64,000 bases of DNA from Thysanoteuthis rhombus (GCA_963457665.1 OY735216.1:47419325-47483324), one strand, 5' to 3'. Numbered from the stretch's first letter, positions 47,041-58,912 are shown. Program-made: numbers and translations. Notes: generated from the letters alone by a model not told the origin.

Positions 47041-49867
47041 TTTATAATAAGGAATTTTGTTATCAACTTTATCAGTGTCTGATTATTTGTAATAATTGTT
47101 TTGTGATAAGACGTGCAACACATTACAATTATCACATGTGTGTGTGTGTCATATGTTTGCATATCCACGTATGGATGAGTGCTGGCTACAAATAGCTCTA
47201 CACCTCTCATATTGAGGCCTGCATGCCTTGTCCTCTCTGGCTCCCTAACCCTGTTTTTTTCTCCCCCACCCTCTCTCTCTTTCAATGGAATGACTCACCT
47301 CTTCTGCTCTGCCAGGCCCTGTGAGAGAGCTGCCCTGCTGTCTGCATCCATATTTGTGTTCCTCCCTGGTCAGAGCTGCTGCTGCTAGCGCCCCCCCACC
47401 TTGAAATGCTATCGATGCAAATAATGAAAATCTTTCTCTCTCTTTCTGACCCAGCTGATGTGAAAAATGGCTCTCCTTGTGTCCTCTTTCCTTAAAGACC
47501 TGATGGCCATCGTAGAAAGCTGTGTTAATACTTTTTTTGATCAAGATTTAGTTTATTTTACATTAGTGTTTGTAGAAAAAAATTTTTCCTCCGGTAATTT
47601 CATGTGTTTTCAATCAATAAGACCTTAATTTTTTCTCGAAATTTGACAGTTATGAAAAAAAAAATTAGTTTTTTTATAATTGGGTTGGTGGGATGACCCT
47701 CTTTATGATGTAACTATAATGTTGAACCTTTTCTTTTCATTCGTCATACGAAACTGTGGTTGTGAATTTTTTTTCTCTCAGTGCTTATACACCAGTACTA
47801 CTGTATTTATGCATGTATTATAATGATTTAAAAAAAAAAATAGAATCTGAGCTTTATTCATTTGGAGTATTTTTAATTTTTTAGAATAAATAAGTTTTAG
47901 TCTTATGCTTAAATGGGTTATTTAAAAAGCTGAAGTATAGAATGATTACTAATAATATCAACAATCTCACCCTAACCCTAACCATAACCCTTAAGACCAA
48001 GCGCAACTGTAAAGAAAATGGAAATTATCAAATTGAAACAATTGTTTTTTCATTATCTTCATAAAATATTTTGATAATATCAATGAAACTTCGATAAAAA
48101 CCCTCACAAGGAATAGACTTCAGGGTGTTTATAAAGTAACTGAATACTCCATATCTGCAGTTTTGCAAGGCAGACAGAAAATAAATGTCAGTCTAGCATC
48201 ATGTTTACATTATAAATAGAAAGCCCCACCCACCCAAAACCTTTTTAAAATAATAATTTTTCTCAAAACGATGGTCTTATTGATTGAAAGCACATAAAAT
48301 TAACGAAGAAAATTTTTTTTTTTTTTCTACGAAAATGATGTAAACTAAACCAAACCTTGATCCCCTTTGGAAAAGCAAAACAAAAAAAAAAAAACAAAAC
48401 AAAAAACTATAGAGAGAACGTCTGCATACTGTGTATGTCCAATGTGAGACTGGTTGTTTTTCACCTGGTGACCCATCCTCCTTCCCCCCCCCAACAGCCC
48501 AACCTGCATTTTTGTAGTCAACCAAATGAAATGGATATTGAATTTGAAGCAATCAGAATCAAAAAAAGGACATTTTTACAATAAACAGAAAAGTAAAAAA
48601 AAAAAAAGAAAAAAGTACATATAAAAAAACTATTGTAGATAATTTTCTAAATTTTTTTTTTTCTTCATTCAATGGCCGAGATCTTCTAGACATTTTTTTT
48701 TTCTGATCTTCATGGACATTGCTTCCTCCCCACCTTTTTATTGCAGTCTTTGAAATTACTCCCCCTTATCTCCCCTCTCAGTGCCCATTTATTTCCCCGA
48801 TTCCTCCTTTCAGTTCATTGTCAGTGAACGGTTGGATTTGTACGTACACGTATTTCCCCAACCAGCTATCACCCCTTGCAGGGTTGCCGTTTCGTATTTT
48901 GAGCAAATTTGGTACCGAAGAGAAATTTAACAATATAACAATCCCTTTACTCACGAATATGATACGACATGAATATACATGAACGATAGATTTAAAAAGA
49001 AGGGAAAAAAAATGATGAATTTTAATCCATTTTCCTGCAAGCTCAGTCTAATGATGGATTTAGGAGTTGATTATTTTGGTACTAAGACCACACAGATTTG
49101 GTCTTGTGCTTCAAAAGACGTCTGGCAACCCTGTTCCCTCGGCGTTATGAGGATAAACAACTGTAGGAAAAAAAAATCTGAAGAGTTGTTTCCCTTGTCC
49201 CAATAGTCACCCTGTCCATTCTCCCGTCCCGCTGCTGCCAAGACAAAGAGTTATCTCCCCTGTCCAGGCTAGTTCGAACATTAGCTTCTCCCATTTCCCT
49301 GATTCCAAACCAGTGATTTTTTTTTCTTTGTATATCTTAAAAATAAAACTCCGCTAATTCTGCAATTGTCTTTTTCATTGTGTTTTTTTTTATTTTAATT
49401 TTTATCAAAAATGTTTGTTGACAGACATAGCTGCTAACAACTGGGCTTCGTACAAAGTGTCCCTAAAGTGACTATCTAATTTGACTTATTTGAATAAAAA
49501 ATAAATAACTCAAGAGGTGAATATACAGGGTGTCAACAAAGAAACCAGTCTAAACTGGTGAAATAGGGAGGATTTAAAAAATCTGCTATATTAGCACTAT
49601 TGTATGCATAATTTCATACGAAACGCAAGTATTTCTTATACATATAAATTGTCTGAAATCTATCATGAGGTGATATCTACATTTTTCTCTTTAGACCTAT
49701 TGACCTTCATAATTGTATTACTGATACGGTTTTAAAAGTCATGTCTAAAAGTTTGTTCTATGGAACAATTGATCGCTCTGAGACATCGATGGTCACCACC
49801 TAAAATGTAATAATTAAACATGGTCCGATTTTCTTTCGTGCATAGATAAACAAACGTACTTGGATTC

Positions 49868-49868
<1 letters not shown>
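47041..49868. other. Intergenic, no gene recognised
   Basis: Includes a GC-richer pyrimidine patch at 47210-47460, a short telomere-like stretch (CACCCTAACCCTAACC) at about 47967-47991, and C-rich pyrimidine patches at 48475-48830 and 49190-49300. No exon is supported. Confidence 0.5.

Positions 49869-49932
<64 letters not shown>
49869..49932. repeat. (GT)n(TA)n microsatellite
   Basis: GT run followed by a TA array with one phase slip. Confidence 0.95.
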
Positions 49933-49935
<3 letters not shown>

Positions 49936-50626
49936 CATTTCATGCTCTTAGGTTATTTTTGAAAAATTCCCATCATTTCTCCAAGTAAAAGGTTATTTTT
50001 TGGACTCTTTGTATGAAAGTTTTATAAACGCCTTATCAAAAACTGAAGCACGTAAAATGGATTCGTATTATTTTCTGAAAGTCATGAATTTCAATTTACC
50101 TGTACTTTGATCCTTTGCAAGGTATAGCAAGCAGATAAATTCAAGATACTTCCTTGCCAACTTTAAAATGAATTTTTTCGTTTGTCACCATTTTCTGATA
50201 GTCACTCATTTATTATCGACAAAGCAAAGCATAGAATATAGAAACAGAGATTTTGGTTTCCATGCATTTGAGTTATTCGAGTGAATATTCTTAGATAACA
50301 AGTTGAAGCATTACGTTCGTTTACATACTAGTTAATCCATGAGAAAAAGTTCACGGATATCTTTGAATTTCTGAGATTTATTATTCCTTTTTTAATTTTT
50401 AAATTTTTGTTATTTATTTTTATTTATTTATTTATTTGAGAAAAAATTTCTGTACTCGTTTAAGTGGAAGATTTCATTGTTTCAGATATTTTATCAGTAC
50501 CTTTCAGGTGGAAGAGTCCATTGTAATGGACAGAGAAACGAAAGAATCGCTGTTCATTATATAAGTAGAATACAAGTTGTGTAGAAACTTTTGTTTGGTT
50601 AATTGAATTGCTGTATAATTATCAGC

Positions 50627-50990
50627 CTTTTAGCGTCGGTCGATGAATATCGACCTTCACTCAGATTTGCCTAACTTTTCTATCATAGGGGATGCAGAAC
50701 CAATACTTTCTGAACTTGTTCGTTACGCCATCTTGTTTTTACGTATGAATTCTGGGATTCCATCTTGTGATGTCCAGCGATTGTCTGATATCCTATCAAC
50801 TTGCCATTTAAGTTTTCTAATGGATTCAATGATATCTCTGACTGCTGTTTTTTTTCTGTAATATACCATCCTGTCTTCTGATGTTGTACAAGATTTTCCT
50901 CCTGTGAACATTGCATGATTCTCAGTTTTAGGTCAGTTAGAGTTCATGTTTTGGCTCCATATGTGACTATCAGGAAAATGCATTGGTTGT
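50627..50990 (-). pseudogene. LINE 3' end remnant
   Basis: The - strand frame 50911-50723 reads DIIESIRKLKWQVDRISDNR, then WTSQDGIPEFIRKNKMA. This is the DIIE.I..LKWQWAGH.AR..DNRWT tail shared with 5225-5625, in a less decayed state. Confidence 0.8.
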
Positions 50991-52196
50991 ATACTCTCTC
51001 TCTGTCTGTCTCTCTCTTTTTTTTTTCTTTTCTTCAGGACCAATGGAATTTTCTTATGTAAAAATTACACTCTGTCCAATACACTGATATTACGGCTGCC
51101 AAAGCTCAATATGGACAGTTATGGGGCTCAGGTGATTTTCAGTGAGAAATAACCCTCCAAATACTCTTAAAACATTCATGTGATAGACATATATGGTAGT
51201 GTATTTTAGTTATATTGGTCAGAAATATAAATTTTCTCGCATGAAACCAAATATCCATTGATAAGAACATCTTGAGCTAAGCTTTGGTCGCACTACGTCC
51301 CAATAAAATTATTGTTGATAATCTAGGCCTTACTAATCATCCAAAGATTCTTGCGATGATGCAAAGAGGTCGACATTTTTATTTCATCTTATTTTTTTCA
51401 TATCATCGAAAAGAAAGTGACATTGAATTATTTCTTCCTTCTGATTGGCTACAACATCTGACTGGATTGTAGAAAATAGAGCATTTCTAAAACTACAATT
51501 CAATTGCAGATATGATCCGAGACGTTTTTCTAAAGTTGTATGAGAACTGAAGGCGGCAGTTGCTCGCCAATAGGACACACAAAATGGAGATTTGACGAAA
51601 TCCAATTGAAGACCGATTGTAAGCAAGTTTAGCTTAAAGGAAATAAGTCAATTAAGTCATACGTTCAACGGATATACTTTAACTAATGAGGGTTTAGATG
51701 ATGCACGGTTATGGTATTGCTGTACAAAATACTGTGAGTATAAGCTGGAAAACAAACAAACAAACATAAAAACATAGGAAATTTTGGAACGAATTAACCA
51801 CACTGTTGGAGGTATGCCTACATCTCATTGAAATTCCAATTTTCTTCAGAGTTATCTCCCTTATACACCCATCACTTCATTATTCATTACTAGTTTTCTC
51901 TTGCAGTCAAAAATGAAGGCATCATTTAAGTAATTTTTGCAATTGCATTGTATTTATAGTATTTCAAAAGCATTATGTTGCACAGCAATTTCTTTTTTAC
52001 GTTCAATTCTTTTAAATATTAAACTAAAGTAAAATTGAATGAAGATACAAAAAAGTCTGGAGAGTCTAATAATACATAAGAAATCGACGTATTGCTTGCA
52101 TCAATTTTTTTTTCATCTCATTGAAAAGCGTTTTACATAAAAACACACGTACGTGTGTATTGTTAAGATGGGGGATCAATATTTCAGATGAAATTC

Positions 52197-52198
<2 letters not shown>
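50991..52198. other. Intergenic, no gene recognised
   Basis: AT-rich, non-repetitive by eye. No open frame with family similarity. Confidence 0.5.

Positions 52199-52262
<64 letters not shown>
52199..52262. repeat. (TA)n microsatellite
   Basis: About 32 TA units directly adjoining the hammerhead-bearing repeat. Confidence 0.95.
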
Positions 52263-52265
<3 letters not shown>

Positions 52266-52560
52266 GTATCATCCACAGACGGCTGTTTCGTTGTATTACA
52301 ACTCTTCAGTATGGCTATAGACTATCCAGTACCTAGAGGTAGGATCAAAACTTTCGCTTCAGACCCAGAAGCTGGCATCTTACCTAGGCAGAAAAGAGTG
52401 CTCAACCATATATATATATATATATATATTGTGTCATCCATAGACAGCTGTTTTGTTGTATTACAACTCTTCAATGTGACTATAGACTATCCATTATCCA
52501 ATCCACCGCCATGAGGCAGGATCGAAACCTTAGCTCCAGATCCAGAAGCTGGTATCCTCC
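52263..52560 (-). mobile_element. Tandem pair of hammerhead-bearing repeats
   Basis: Two direct copies (52263-52405 and 52429-52560) share the hammerhead region, a GACTATAGACTATCCA-type stretch, AGGATCGAAACC/AGGATCAAAACT and CCAGAAGCTGG. A short (TA)n at 52405-52429 separates them. This resembles terminal repeats of Penelope-like elements or retrozyme multimers, but no RT or GIY-YIG coding is seen nearby. Confidence 0.55.
52273..52314 (-). ncRNA. Type I hammerhead ribozyme motif
   Basis: A hammerhead is a small self-cleaving RNA. Read 52314 to 52273 on the - strand: CCATA (stem I) - CTGAAGA (CUGANGA core, 52309-52303) - GTTGT AAT ACAAC (stem II, 5 bp with a 3-nt loop) - GAAA (core, 52289-52286) - CAGCCG with A15.1-U16.1 and C-G closing a 2-bp stem III and AGCC loop - cleavage site GTC ending at 52278 - TGTGG (52277-52273), which pairs with CCATA (4 Watson-Crick pairs and one G-U). 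All invariant core bases are present. Very short stem III is typical of hammerheads in Penelope-like elements and retrozymes. A degenerate copy is at 52438-52478. Activity is inferred. Confidence 0.75.
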
Positions 52561-52934
52561 CTATACTCCATGGAGCTGAGTTGAATTTTAGCGATATCAT
52601 GTACAAATTTTCTTTAATCGCTATCCAATCCACAGCCAGAGTAAGAAAACCCCAAACTTTACAAAAATTTGCGAACTTCCTCAGAGGTATATACATGGTG
52701 TTTCTTCATGGGTGCCACTATTTTAAAATACCAATATGTTGCTATTCAAATCACATTCATCTGGTAAGCACAGGCATCGTCTCTACGTGAAATCGAGAAC
52801 TTGAGTTCGTTACTAAGACGGAAAAATAAAATTGCATTATTTTTCATTACGACAGAAGTAGTAATAGAACATGTTGATAAGTGACGTCATTCAAGGATAT
52901 ATTTTACCCTGATATATCTCTTCAGCTGCTCCCA

Positions 52935-53095
52935 AGGGGCAGGGCCGGCACTACTTATCAGGACAAATTGTATAGCCACCTAGGGCATAGTATTGACCTT
53001 TCAAGAAGAAAATTAAAAAAAAAAAAATCAAGCAACTGGGGGTTCAAATTTCAAATCTCGCCTGGGGCGCAGAAAACTCCCACACCAGCCTTGTC
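52935..53095. repeat. Dispersed repeat (CAGGGCCGGC family)
   Basis: GGCAGGGCCGGCACT, CCACCTAGGGCAT and TCGCCTGGGGCGCAGAAAAC resemble the patch at 16555-16680. Family not identified. Confidence 0.4.
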
Positions 53096-53159
53096 AAGGG
53101 GTTAACATAGTGTTGAGTTTCATTTTCTTTGATGTGCTTGTGGGAGAACCTATCATGAA

Positions 53160-53340
53160 TATTATATCAAGCAATGTGTCTGTCTGTCACTCAGTCACAT
53201 CTTCCGGTTGTCCATCTGTCCGTCACACAATGTCTGTCTTAGTTTAAAAATAAAAACTTTACACTGAAAGGGGTTGGGAATGGAATTGCAACACCAAGAC
53301 CGTCGAGAGTGGTGGGGAGATGCAGGGCAAGGGTGAAAGG
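53160..53340. repeat. Dispersed repeat, paired with 31700-31850
   Basis: TGTCTGTC repeats followed by AGTTTAAAAATAAAAACTTT and a GGTTGGGAATGG stretch match the CCNY intron 3 copy. An (AAT)n run follows at 53511-53548. Confidence 0.55.
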
Positions 53341-53782
53341 GTGGGTGGTGAAACAAAGATATTCGGTAAAGGAGAGCGGCTGAATTCCGTTGTCGACAAG
53401 AAGAAGTAAGTTAAATGAAGTGGATTTGAATTTACTTTCGAGTTCCTCTGAGCGAAAGATTCGGTCACGTGTCGGGGATGGTCGCTTCTAGAAACCACCA
53501 CCACCACCACCAATAATAATAATAATAATAATAATGATAATAATAAATGAAAATAAAGATATATAAATATAATAATGAAAATGAATAAAAAAATATGTAA
53601 GTATAAATATAAAAATTTAAAAAATATATGAATATATATAAAAATATAAAGACAATTTTTTTTTAAGATACTACTGGTTTTAGATTTCCATCCTTAGACT
53701 CGCTATAAACAAAAGAAATTGGTATTTTGATATTTTCAAATACATTGTAGACTTATGGTTTCATCTCCTTACACCCACTTGC

Positions 53783-54035
53783 ACCGATCACCGTGGCCCA
53801 GTGGTAAAGTGTTCGGTTCTAGTTCGGTGAGTAGGGGTTCAATCAATACCACAGACTTGAAAAATGGTACTCAATGCCTCTTTGCTAAGCTCACGGTACA
53901 CGGATTAGGATCGAGGAGCTTTTCCTGGAGGCTAAAAGATTACATCGGTTCTCGTGAGATCACAAGTTATGCAAAGTCGAACCTGGTCAGCATCTAGTTG
54001 GGTTGCCATAGGGGGAATACCAGGTGCCGTTAACA
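53783..54035 (+). mobile_element. Composite SINE: tRNA-like head followed by 5S rRNA-like segment
   Basis: The head (53783-53855) has TGGCCCAGTGGTAAAG as A-box and GGGGTTCAATCAATACC as a slightly stretched B-box. About 90 bp downstream, 53942-54030 matches the 3' half of 5S rRNA: CATCGGTTCTCGTGAGATCA, AAGTTATGCAAAGTCGAACC, TGGTCAGCATCTAGTTGGGT, GGGAATACCAGGTGCCGT. Both are RNA polymerase III-type sequences. Either one SINE joined them or two insertions lie next to each other. The unit is decayed. Confidence 0.65.
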
Positions 54036-54249
54036 AAACCAATTCCAACAGGCCTGGCAAGCCGGAAATGGGCCTAAAGACTATTTCCCATGTGGACCTA
54101 ACATCGTGACACCCCCAGTAGGGGATATGAGCGGAGCACGATGGTGATACCTTCACTTACATGACCCTTTGTTGCGCTTAACCACTTCACAACATACAAG
54201 CTACAATCTAAGAGTTGTTAAGACTTCTAAATATACTTTTTGTTCCAGG

Positions 54250-54430
54250 AATTCACCTGTGTTATACAGGTTGCCGAGAGTGGATCTGTCTGCGCGGCCC
54301 GTATTGATATAGAATCACCTGCGTTGAACAGGTCGCTGAAAATGGGTCCGTCTATGTGACCCGTATTTCTATGGAATCACAAGTGTCAAACAGGTTGCTG
54401 TGAATTGATCCACATGTTGCCAAGGAACGA
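54250..54430 (+). repeat. 62-bp tandem repeat, three copies
   Basis: Units begin at about 54250, 54312 and 54373 (GAATCACCTGTGTTGAACAG type, then GGGTCCGTCTATGTGACCCG). Copies are diverged. Not obviously coding. Confidence 0.8.
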
Positions 54431-54734
54431 GCAGAGCCAGTCGGCGTATTAACCACTACTATTTCCTTACTAATCACCTCCACTTTCTTGAGAGAACAGG
54501 CCCCTTCCTTTTTTTTTTCAACGGATTGAACACCTGAAGAAGGCTGTAAAATGGATCAGCCAACAACTAAAGCAGCAAAAAGAATTGAGTTCAGAAGAAT
54601 TGACAATTCTTGGGATACCGTTGTTGGATATTTCTTCTCCAGAATTTCCTTCCTTTAGTTGGCCACTCAACGTAACTACTGTGGCCGTCGACCTACGACA
54701 CTGAGTGAAAAGCGTGGCCAGGACTGAAGGATAA

Positions 54735-54815
54735 CCTCTTGGTAAGACTTGAACTCGCATCGTATTAGCATTCGGAAAGCCAAGATATACGTGCCAGCAG
54801 CTCAATCACGTACAA
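54735..54815 (-). mobile_element. tRNA-like SINE head
   Basis: Reverse complement: ATTGAGCTGCTGGCACG (A-box region) and GCGAGTTCAAGTCTTACC (B-box). No clean acceptor stem. Confidence 0.5.
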
Positions 54816-55850
54816 GTCACACCAATGGAGCTAGAGGGCTGAATATTTCAACAATTCCTCTCCATGTCTAAAAAAAAAAAATTCTGTTTAAAAATCCAAC
54901 CATTTTTCGTGTGACCTCAATTTACAATCCAAGTTAATGCTAAATTGGTCACATGTTTTTTTTTTGTTATATTTAGTTGTTGCAACTCTCCGGTGATCCA
55001 ACAAAAAAGCGAGAATAGTGACTCATTCATTAATCACCTTAATATTCTATCTTCAATAGATTACCAATACGGCATGCTGCCAAAACATGTTGGTCATATG
55101 ATGATTTCTACTGAGTGACTAACTATACCCATTTTATTCTTCATTTTCAAGAAGAGACGATCAGTACTAATCAAAATCAGAATTAGTCTATTCACAAGAT
55201 CCACTTACTAATGGACACCTGGACCGCAACACATGATACTGGCTTGTCGGATATGCCACATAATCGTTGTAGAAGGCTTCTTCAAGAGAAGAGATGAGAA
55301 AATTCTCGATTTCTATAAGGAACTACATTCGTGTGCAGATATCATAGGAAAGAACGGATCTTCCAGCCGTTAAATATCTTATTACTGTATATTGTTAGAA
55401 ATTCAACTGTACATCGTTGTAATAGTTCAATTCACTTACTGTTTATTGTATTTCATCTCTCGCTAGGCTTAACTTGGACATTGAATTAGGAAACACTTTG
55501 TGAATATAGGGTTTGGTGATAACCGCAGTTTCAGGCAGCCGTTGGGGGTCTTGGTGAACTGAAACATCAACACCAAAGATATGTAATAGGGAAAAAGGTA
55601 CACTGTAATGCATGCTGAATTCGAGTAATGAATTAGGTTTGTTTTCAAATAAAATATGTAATATTGCAATTCAAAGTAAAGTTCCAAATGAATGAAGTCG
55701 TGTCACCAATTGTTCAATTCAGAGATAATTTATAAAAAAATAATATTTTCAATGAATTAAACGTTGACGATTTATGTCTCTATCAATTTATTCTACTACG
55801 AGTCACGTTTTCTTATTCCATCACTGGTTCAATGACATCCTTGGTAGCAT
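54816..55850. other. Intergenic, no gene recognised
   Basis: AT-rich, no repeat family or coding motif identified. Confidence 0.5.
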
Positions 55851-55854
55851 TATG

Positions 55855-55918
55855 TGTGTGTGTGTATATGAATATGTATATATATATGTATGTGTATATA
55901 TATATGTATATGTATATA

Positions 55919-55958
<40 letters not shown>

Positions 55959-56154
55959 CATACATATATATGTATACATATATATGTATACATATATATG
56001 TATATATATATATGTATACATATATATGTATACATATATATGTATATATATATGTATGTATATATATAGATGTATATATATGTATATATATATATTTATG
56101 TATGTATATATATACGTATATATATATGTATGTATATATATATACACATATGTA

Positions 56155-56185
<31 letters not shown>

Positions 56186-56190
56186 TTCAA
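55855..56190. repeat. Complex (TA)n/(GTATA)n/(CATA)n microsatellite
   Basis: About 335 bp of TA with regular interspersed G or C, giving Tyr/Ile/Met/Val repeats in every frame. Not coding. Confidence 0.95.
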
Positions 56191-56861
56191 TTATTAATCC
56201 ATAAGTGGTTATCATCGACATCATTCACTCTTCCTGTTATATCAATCACCCCATTACTATGAATTAGACCTACCTTTTATCATCAACATTCAACCCGTTT
56301 CGTTTCCTTTTAATAGATAGTAAATCAAGTTATTTCTTTCTCCCTACAACCCTCGGAACGAATTCCCCACGAAGCATTGATTACAGTATACTAATTAAAC
56401 TCAAAGCCATGTATAGATTACTTTCAACACAAGACAACAAAAAGCACAAACACGTTTGTTTCGTTTATATTTGATTTATTAGTTTGATCCCAGCAGATAA
56501 CTAAGCTATGTAACTCAGCCATTGTTGGGAAATTTTCTTCAATATCTTATAAAAATAATGATTTCTGTTTTTAAAAGTCTGTATTGGGAATTCAACAGAG
56601 TTGAACTCAACGTCATGGTCCACTTTTCAACAACGAATTTCGTTATATCTCTTAGCCATATGGCAAACTGGCTTGAAACGTCAGTTTTCTGATGAGGGTA
56701 TGCCCATCATAATAGTTCTTCTTCAGTTACTTTTCTTTCCGAATTTGATCGTTGATTTTTCATTTTTATTTCATGTACTGCACATTCTAGATAGTGACCG
56801 GCTCTGTGATCACTAAAAGTTCGTGAGGATGTAGTCATCTTCTGTGATGTGCCTTATCACA

Positions 56862-56867
56862 TTTATT
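56862..56867 (-). terminator. Candidate HES polyadenylation signal
   Basis: AATAAA on the - strand, 76 nt past the stop. A TGTGAT hexamer (56861-56856), matching the K-box of Drosophila E(spl) 3' UTRs, abuts it. A single hexamer is weak evidence, and a longer 3' UTR is possible. Confidence 0.45.
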
Positions 56868-56942
56868 GGTCCCCTCTTTTTAACTAAAGAAGTTTTTATA
56901 GTCAAGTCTTTTTATATTAACAGGGCAAAAACATTAAAAAAA

Positions 56943-57746
56943 TCACCAGGGTCTCCACAAAGGAAGTTCTTTGATTGGTTCAGGTGAACTGTGTCTTTTG
57001 AACGGTTGTGTGTAAAAACCGGCTAATGTGGCTGAAGTAGGTTTGGCTTCACTGATACTGCCAACGTACACTGGAACTGTGGATACATAGCAACCGTTCG
57101 AAGCATTACTGTCCGACACCAGGGCCTTCATGTGAACGATAGATGGAGATGTGATCGTGTTTGGAGGGGTTGTGATAGCTGTGAGGGAATTAACTGGGGT
57201 GTTGATCACATGTGTGGACGGAGAGCTGGTACTGGCGGGTGAAGAGTTGATGGCTGTGTAAGATACGGTTAAGGTCTTGTAGGGAGATTCAGGAACCGCT
57301 GCCATCATTAAAGAACTCTCTGACTGTTTGGAAGCAATAGGAAGAACTATGTGCGTCGTATTGTCTCTCAAAGGAGACGTCTGAGGTGGTTGATTCTGGC
57401 GGATGTGTTCAGGTGTTTGTGGGGTGGTAGGGATCTGTTGATGAGTGGTGATCTGTTGATGGGCTGACGTTGGGGTAGGTGGGGTCTGAGTGTTGGTGGG
57501 TGCGACGATGGGTACGGTGGGGGACCCGCTGCTCACCCGGACACACTTGCTGATGTGGTCGGTGAGGCGAGATCGGGCCTCTTCACTGTTCATATAGCGC
57601 ATCACCTCAACATCAAGGGGAACCCGGTATTTGCCCCCCAGAGAGTCGGTGGTGATATTCACTTGTTGCTGCTGATGGAGAAAACGAAGGTATTTCACGG
57701 TCATCTCCAGAATATCAACTTTTTCCAATTTTGAAAACTGTTCGCC
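56943..57746 (-). CDS. HES coding exon 3 (helix 2, Orange, WRPW, stop)
   Basis: Acceptor TCTCCTTCCAG, 267 codons then TGA (56945-56943). Begins GEQFSKLEKVDILEMTVKYL, completing the bHLH. YRVPLDVEVMRYMNSEEARS then RLTDHISKCV is the Orange-like region, about 8 residues shorter than in HES1. Residues about 130-310 are Thr/Pro/Ser-rich with Gln. The last four codons, TGG AGA CCC TGG, encode WRPW. Confidence 0.97.
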   Translation of the reverse strand, partial: GEQFSKLEKVDILEMTVKYLRFLHQQQQVNITTDSLGGKYRVPLDVEVMRYMNSEEARSRLTDHISKCVRVSSGSPTVPIVAPTNTQTPPTPTSAHQQITTHQQIPTTPQTPEHIRQNQPPQTSPLRDNTTHIVLPIASKQSESSLMMAAVPESPYKTLTVSYTAINSSPASTSSPSTHVINTPVNSLTAITTPPNTITSPSIVHMKALVSDSNASNGCYVSTVPVYVGSISEAKPTSATLAGFYTQPFKRHSSPEPIKELPLWRPW

Positions 57747-58605
57747 CTGGAAGGAGAAGAAGAAGGAAAGGAACATTAGTAATTTTAAAAATCATGAAAA
57801 TCAAATATTATACATAAAGCGATATTTTATAATGAAAAGAGTTCATGTGTGTGTATATCTAAATGGCTGGAAACCCTATATCTTTTCTAGGCGTTCGTTT
57901 GTTTCGTGATCACAGGCGCGTATCTAATACGGGAAATGAAAGAAAAAGATTTATATCTGGATGAAGGAATCTTAGGAATATACCCCTTAAAAACTCAAAA
58001 TGATCCAAGAATTAAACCGTTGATTCACAAAAAAAAAAAAAAAATTCTGATACCCATGTGTTATTTGTCAGATCTGATGTTACGCAATAGAAAAAAAACG
58101 GTTAAATTTAAATTCAATTAAGTCAACTATCTGGCACTAAATAATTTCTGATTATCATTCATCTTCGAATCAAAAGATGAATGTAAATAAGTGACAAAAG
58201 ATCTATAGCTTACTATATTCACGAATACGGCAAATAAAAATTCTATTGAAATAGCACTAGTTTATGCCCAATAAGAAAAAACGTTGAAAATTTGAAACTA
58301 GTCAACGAAGTAAAAGAGGAAGTATTGTAAATATTAATTAAAAAAATTATACTAGTTAAAATATAGAAATGAAAAGAAGAGTTGACTCAAGCAGTCGCTG
58401 GGGCAACAACTTGTTCAATGGTAAAAGACAACCCCTCCCTTTCCCTCGTTGCCTTACCGCCCGTTGGTAAGTATAAGTATATATACCTAAAATATATGTA
58501 AGCTTCAAAAAGCTTCACAGACCCCACCTATATCTCCTCTCCCTCACTTACGTAGTCCCCACCCCTCTGTCAGTCCGTGAGTCTTGTTCGCGTCTCAGCG
58601 ACATT

Positions 58606-58613
58606 TTCCCACG
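58606..58613 (-). promoter_or_regulatory. Su(H)/CSL consensus site in HES intron 2
   Basis: CGTGGGAA followed by A on the - strand, a full YGTGRGAAM match, within a less AT-rich 600-bp patch (58430-59010). Confidence 0.5.
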
Positions 58614-58912
58614 GAACCTAATGTACGGGTGACCCTGGAGGTCAGGCTTTACGGGGGCAGGGTTGGGAAGAGACGGGCAGAGGAATTAGGGAAAGCTGCA
58701 GGAGCAGGAAGAGAAAGAAAGGGGAAAGGAGTAACAGACAGACTCTGTGTCTGTGTGGTTGCTTTATTAAGACTACCGCCTCTTTCCTCCTCACCCTCGA
58801 TTTCTTCTCTTTTCTCTCTCTTTTTTTAATTTTTTATTTATTACGCCGCTCTAATCTCTAAAAACCCCTCATCTCCTCCCCTCTCACCCGTCTCATTTAC
58901 ATCCTTCCAACA

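Noticed and set aside
46842-47195. 117-codon open frame on the + strand
   Set aside because: Follows a tRNA-like SINE head directly, has no recognised domain and no splice context; more likely SINE body.
55774-56262. Open frames of 108-162 codons made of Tyr, Ile, Val, Met and Cys
   Set aside because: TA-rich microsatellite translated in both directions.
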